A DNA stretch of 22,924 bases, from the NCBI GenBank assembly GCA_036897485.1, contig JAYMTF010001522.1:1-22924 (forward strand), read 5' to 3'. Position 1 is the first letter of the stretch. Every line of letters begins with the position of its first letter. The stretch is from Pelargonium nanum. Lineage: Eukaryota > Streptophyta > Magnoliopsida > Geraniales > Geraniaceae. Below are positions 20,487 to 22,924 of the stretch, one piece after another. The notes under the pieces are model-generated. The model had not been told where the DNA came from. It saw nothing but the letters and a program-made list of their open reading frames with translations, and searched no databases. Position numbers and translations under genes: made by a program.

Positions 20487-22551
20487 CTATTTGGAATGAT
20501 TATCCCATAATTTGTTGTTTGCTTTTTGGTTATTAATTTTCTAATCTCTTCTTATATAGCTCAATTCCAATAATCACCATATTTTATTGGATTTATTTTT
20601 GTGTTTTTTGATATGTAAAAATTTAAAAGTATGTGTGGGGTTTGGTTATGTAGCATGAAGAAGAACCCCACAATTTTTTTTTGTAAGGAAGCTGTTTTTA
20701 TATATTCCTTTTTAGTATATAGTGGGTTTCAGATGATTTATTTTGGTTCACCATCATCGATCTGTTGCTGTCAACCAAGCAATCTGGACCTGAATTATCT
20801 GTCTTGATAGGTTCCTGAGCTTTTTGGCTACAATCATCACACTACTCATTAACCCAAGCTACACTATGGTTTGGCAGATTTGGACAGCCATGTATTTTGA
20901 CATGCATATATATCCAAATCATTAACTTAAAAAATAAGATATTCCAAAGCTTGTAAGATGGTTAATGAAGCAAGTATTAATGTTTGAAAGTTCATGTGAA
21001 CGACATATGTATCATTAATCGTTTACTTGGAACGGCTAATACGTACTCTCAAAATGAATACTCTTTTAGTTTTTATTTTGAGAGAAATTAAAAAGAAACT
21101 AATTAATGTTGTATATTTTTTATTTTATCCTCATGCACATATGTTGAAACGAACTTAAGATATACTAATTCATTTATTATAAAAATAACAATGGCAATTC
21201 ATGCATAGCCAAATTCCTTATAAAAAAATACTTAATTTTGAGACGGAAGAAGTATCATCTTTTTTATAAAAAAAATAATTTGTTAAACTCAAAATTACCA
21301 ACAATATGGATGACTTAATAGTATTCGCAACGAATGCACACGCGATGACATATACAGAAAATGTCTAATGTTAACTCATTTCTTTCTTAAATTGAATTTC
21401 CAACAAAGTATTCATTTTAAGGTGTAGCAAGTACTTTAACTTAGTACTCAAAGTTCAAGTAACATCAAGATATATGTATTGAAGTAATATCATACAGATG
21501 CACAGTAAAGTAATCAAGAATAGAAAAATAGAGCATGAGGACCAAACCTAAATCCTAGTATGAACCAAACCAAGTGCAGTAGCTATTAAAAGAAAAAAAA
21601 GGAAAGAATGGAGTGTTCTGGTTTTTGTCGAAAAAGAGACAGTGATCAGTGAGCATGACTGCAACAAATGTATATGCCCATAACCTGAGTTCCCATCAGA
21701 CACACACCTCACTAACTTAACTTCCTCCTCTTATTTTCTGCAACTACTACCTAATTGCCATTAACACAAATATTTGCTGCTTAACTGTTATTAGTTTCCT
21801 TGGATATTTTACTAATTAGGTCATTTTTAGGATACATCAAACTAGTGTCTGGTTTAATGTTTTTTCATGTGGCTCGTTTGTAGTTTTTTTTTCTCCAAAT
21901 AATGTGCCATGCATGCACGTGCACAACTGTCAAGGAAGGTAAATTCCAACATATACGACGAAATTAAACACATAAAAGGGAATAATCGTCCGGATGACAG
22001 TATCACCCACAAGCATCCCCAGCTCCATGTTGACTAGATCTGGTACCCACTTGACTTGAACAACTTTATATATTTTTTTTGTTTTTTTTGTTAATGGAAA
22101 CGAAGAAAAAAGATTGTTTTGATGTCAAATTTGAATTTGTATTGGCATATTCATGAACATGAAGTATTAGAAGTACATTTATCTGAATGTTTGATAGGTT
22201 GGTTAAATTCTTGAATGGTAGCTAGATAGGAACAGCTTTATAGCTTTTTTTTCTTGAAATCTTTCCATGCTTGCTTTTTTCTTTAAAGGAGAGAGAGCAC
22301 AGAGATTCTTGGTTGATGTGTTAAGCAATGTATATAGATAGTATATATCATCCAAGAAATGACCCACATGAATATATTTGAGGGATGTGTAATTAGAGCT
22401 TACTCTTTACATCTTGAAATAAATGTTTTTATTTATATTTTGAGAAAAACTATGAAAAACTAATCAGTATAATATAGTATTTACTAGTGTATCCTTCGTG
22501 ACTATGTGATATAACAAAATTTAAAAAATATTAACCTACTAATTATAATGA

Positions 22552-22572
22552 ATATATATATATATATATATA
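22552..22572. repeat. (AT)n microsatellite
   Basis: A 21-base uninterrupted alternating A/T run, likely to vary in length between individuals. Confidence 0.9.
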
Positions 22573-22924
22573 GATGTGGAAGGAGCTAGCCAGTCTCAAA
22601 AATATGGTTTAATTTCCAAGCTAGCTAGCATGCAGAGAAGCCACATCCCACATGGGTTTTGATATTAGATAGTGATTAAGCTTGGAAATGTGCAAATTAT
22701 ATTAATTAAATAGTTAAGATTAGTGAGAGATTAAAAGACAGAGAGCTGACAAAGGCAGTGAATTTTTGGAAGTGTGAGCAGTCCCAGTCGTCTCCTTGTG
22801 AGCTGACTTTTCCTGCAAACCCTTAATCATAATCTAATCATGTTTTTGCTTTCTAAGTTTGTTTAGTATAAAACCTTTGGACTTATGTTGTTGAACTCAT
22901 TAGCCCTAAGAATATTCTCTCCTT

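Larger units (their letters stand above)
19985..22924. other. Upstream region of the IDD gene, no further gene recognised
   Basis: About 2.9 kb of mainly AT-rich DNA upstream of the IDD gene. Two TATA-like sequences are oriented towards it: TATAAA on the minus strand at 20481-20486 and TATATAA at 20552-20558, about 500-570 bp before the ATG. The leader has a GA-rich stretch on the minus strand near 20242-20270. If transcription starts near 20450, several upstream ATGs (for example around 20425-20460) would sit in the leader. An (AT)n run lies at 22552-22572. No open frame at the right end resembles a known protein. Confidence 0.5.

Noticed and set aside
22573..22647. Inverted repeat GATGTGG...CCACATC with an inner AGCTAGC/GCTAGCT pair, considered as a miRNA-type hairpin.
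   Set aside because: The two stems are separated by very unequal gaps (4 versus 14 bases), the paired length is short, and no known miRNA sequence is present.

Overview
The window looks like nuclear DNA of a eudicot plant. Genes are far apart, the spacers are AT-rich, introns are short GT-AG introns, and all recognisable proteins belong to plant families. A member of the rose family is possible because of the protein pair at 10.4-13.1 kb, but that is only a guess. Roughly two thirds of the window has no recognisable gene.

Layout: (1) 1-5413 is AT-rich intergenic DNA. It holds a MITE-like foldback element (about 1367-1608), a 34-bp tandem duplication (3818-3885) and a separated exact 25-bp repeat (4167-4314). 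(2) 5541-8801 (+) is a complete two-exon LRR receptor kinase of the HAESA/HSL1 group. (3) 10381-11542 (+) and 12287-13063 (-) are two related genes lying tail to tail. Both look broken. The first has one clean 7-bp tandem duplication that shifts the frame. The second has a 5' frame-shifting deletion, a premature stop and loss of the central domain. (4) 15219-15929 (-) is an intronless seven-beta-strand methyltransferase of the METTL21/VCP-KMT (family 16) type. Its short upstream region carries four site II (TGGGCC/T) motifs and a telo-box. (5) 18204-19984 (-) is a three-exon INDETERMINATE DOMAIN zinc-finger transcription factor, closest to NUTCRACKER (IDD8). About 2.9 kb of upstream DNA follows it to the window end.

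The genes do not form a pathway or cluster: a peptide-hormone receptor, a decaying stress-type paralogue pair, a small methyltransferase and a developmental transcription factor are unrelated neighbours. I found no new multi-gene system. The most informative features are the inverted, differently damaged paralogue pair, the switch in codon use inside the receptor kinase, the foldback element, and the compact site II/telo-box promoter. No tRNA, rRNA, CRISPR array, transposase or recognisable viral sequence was seen.
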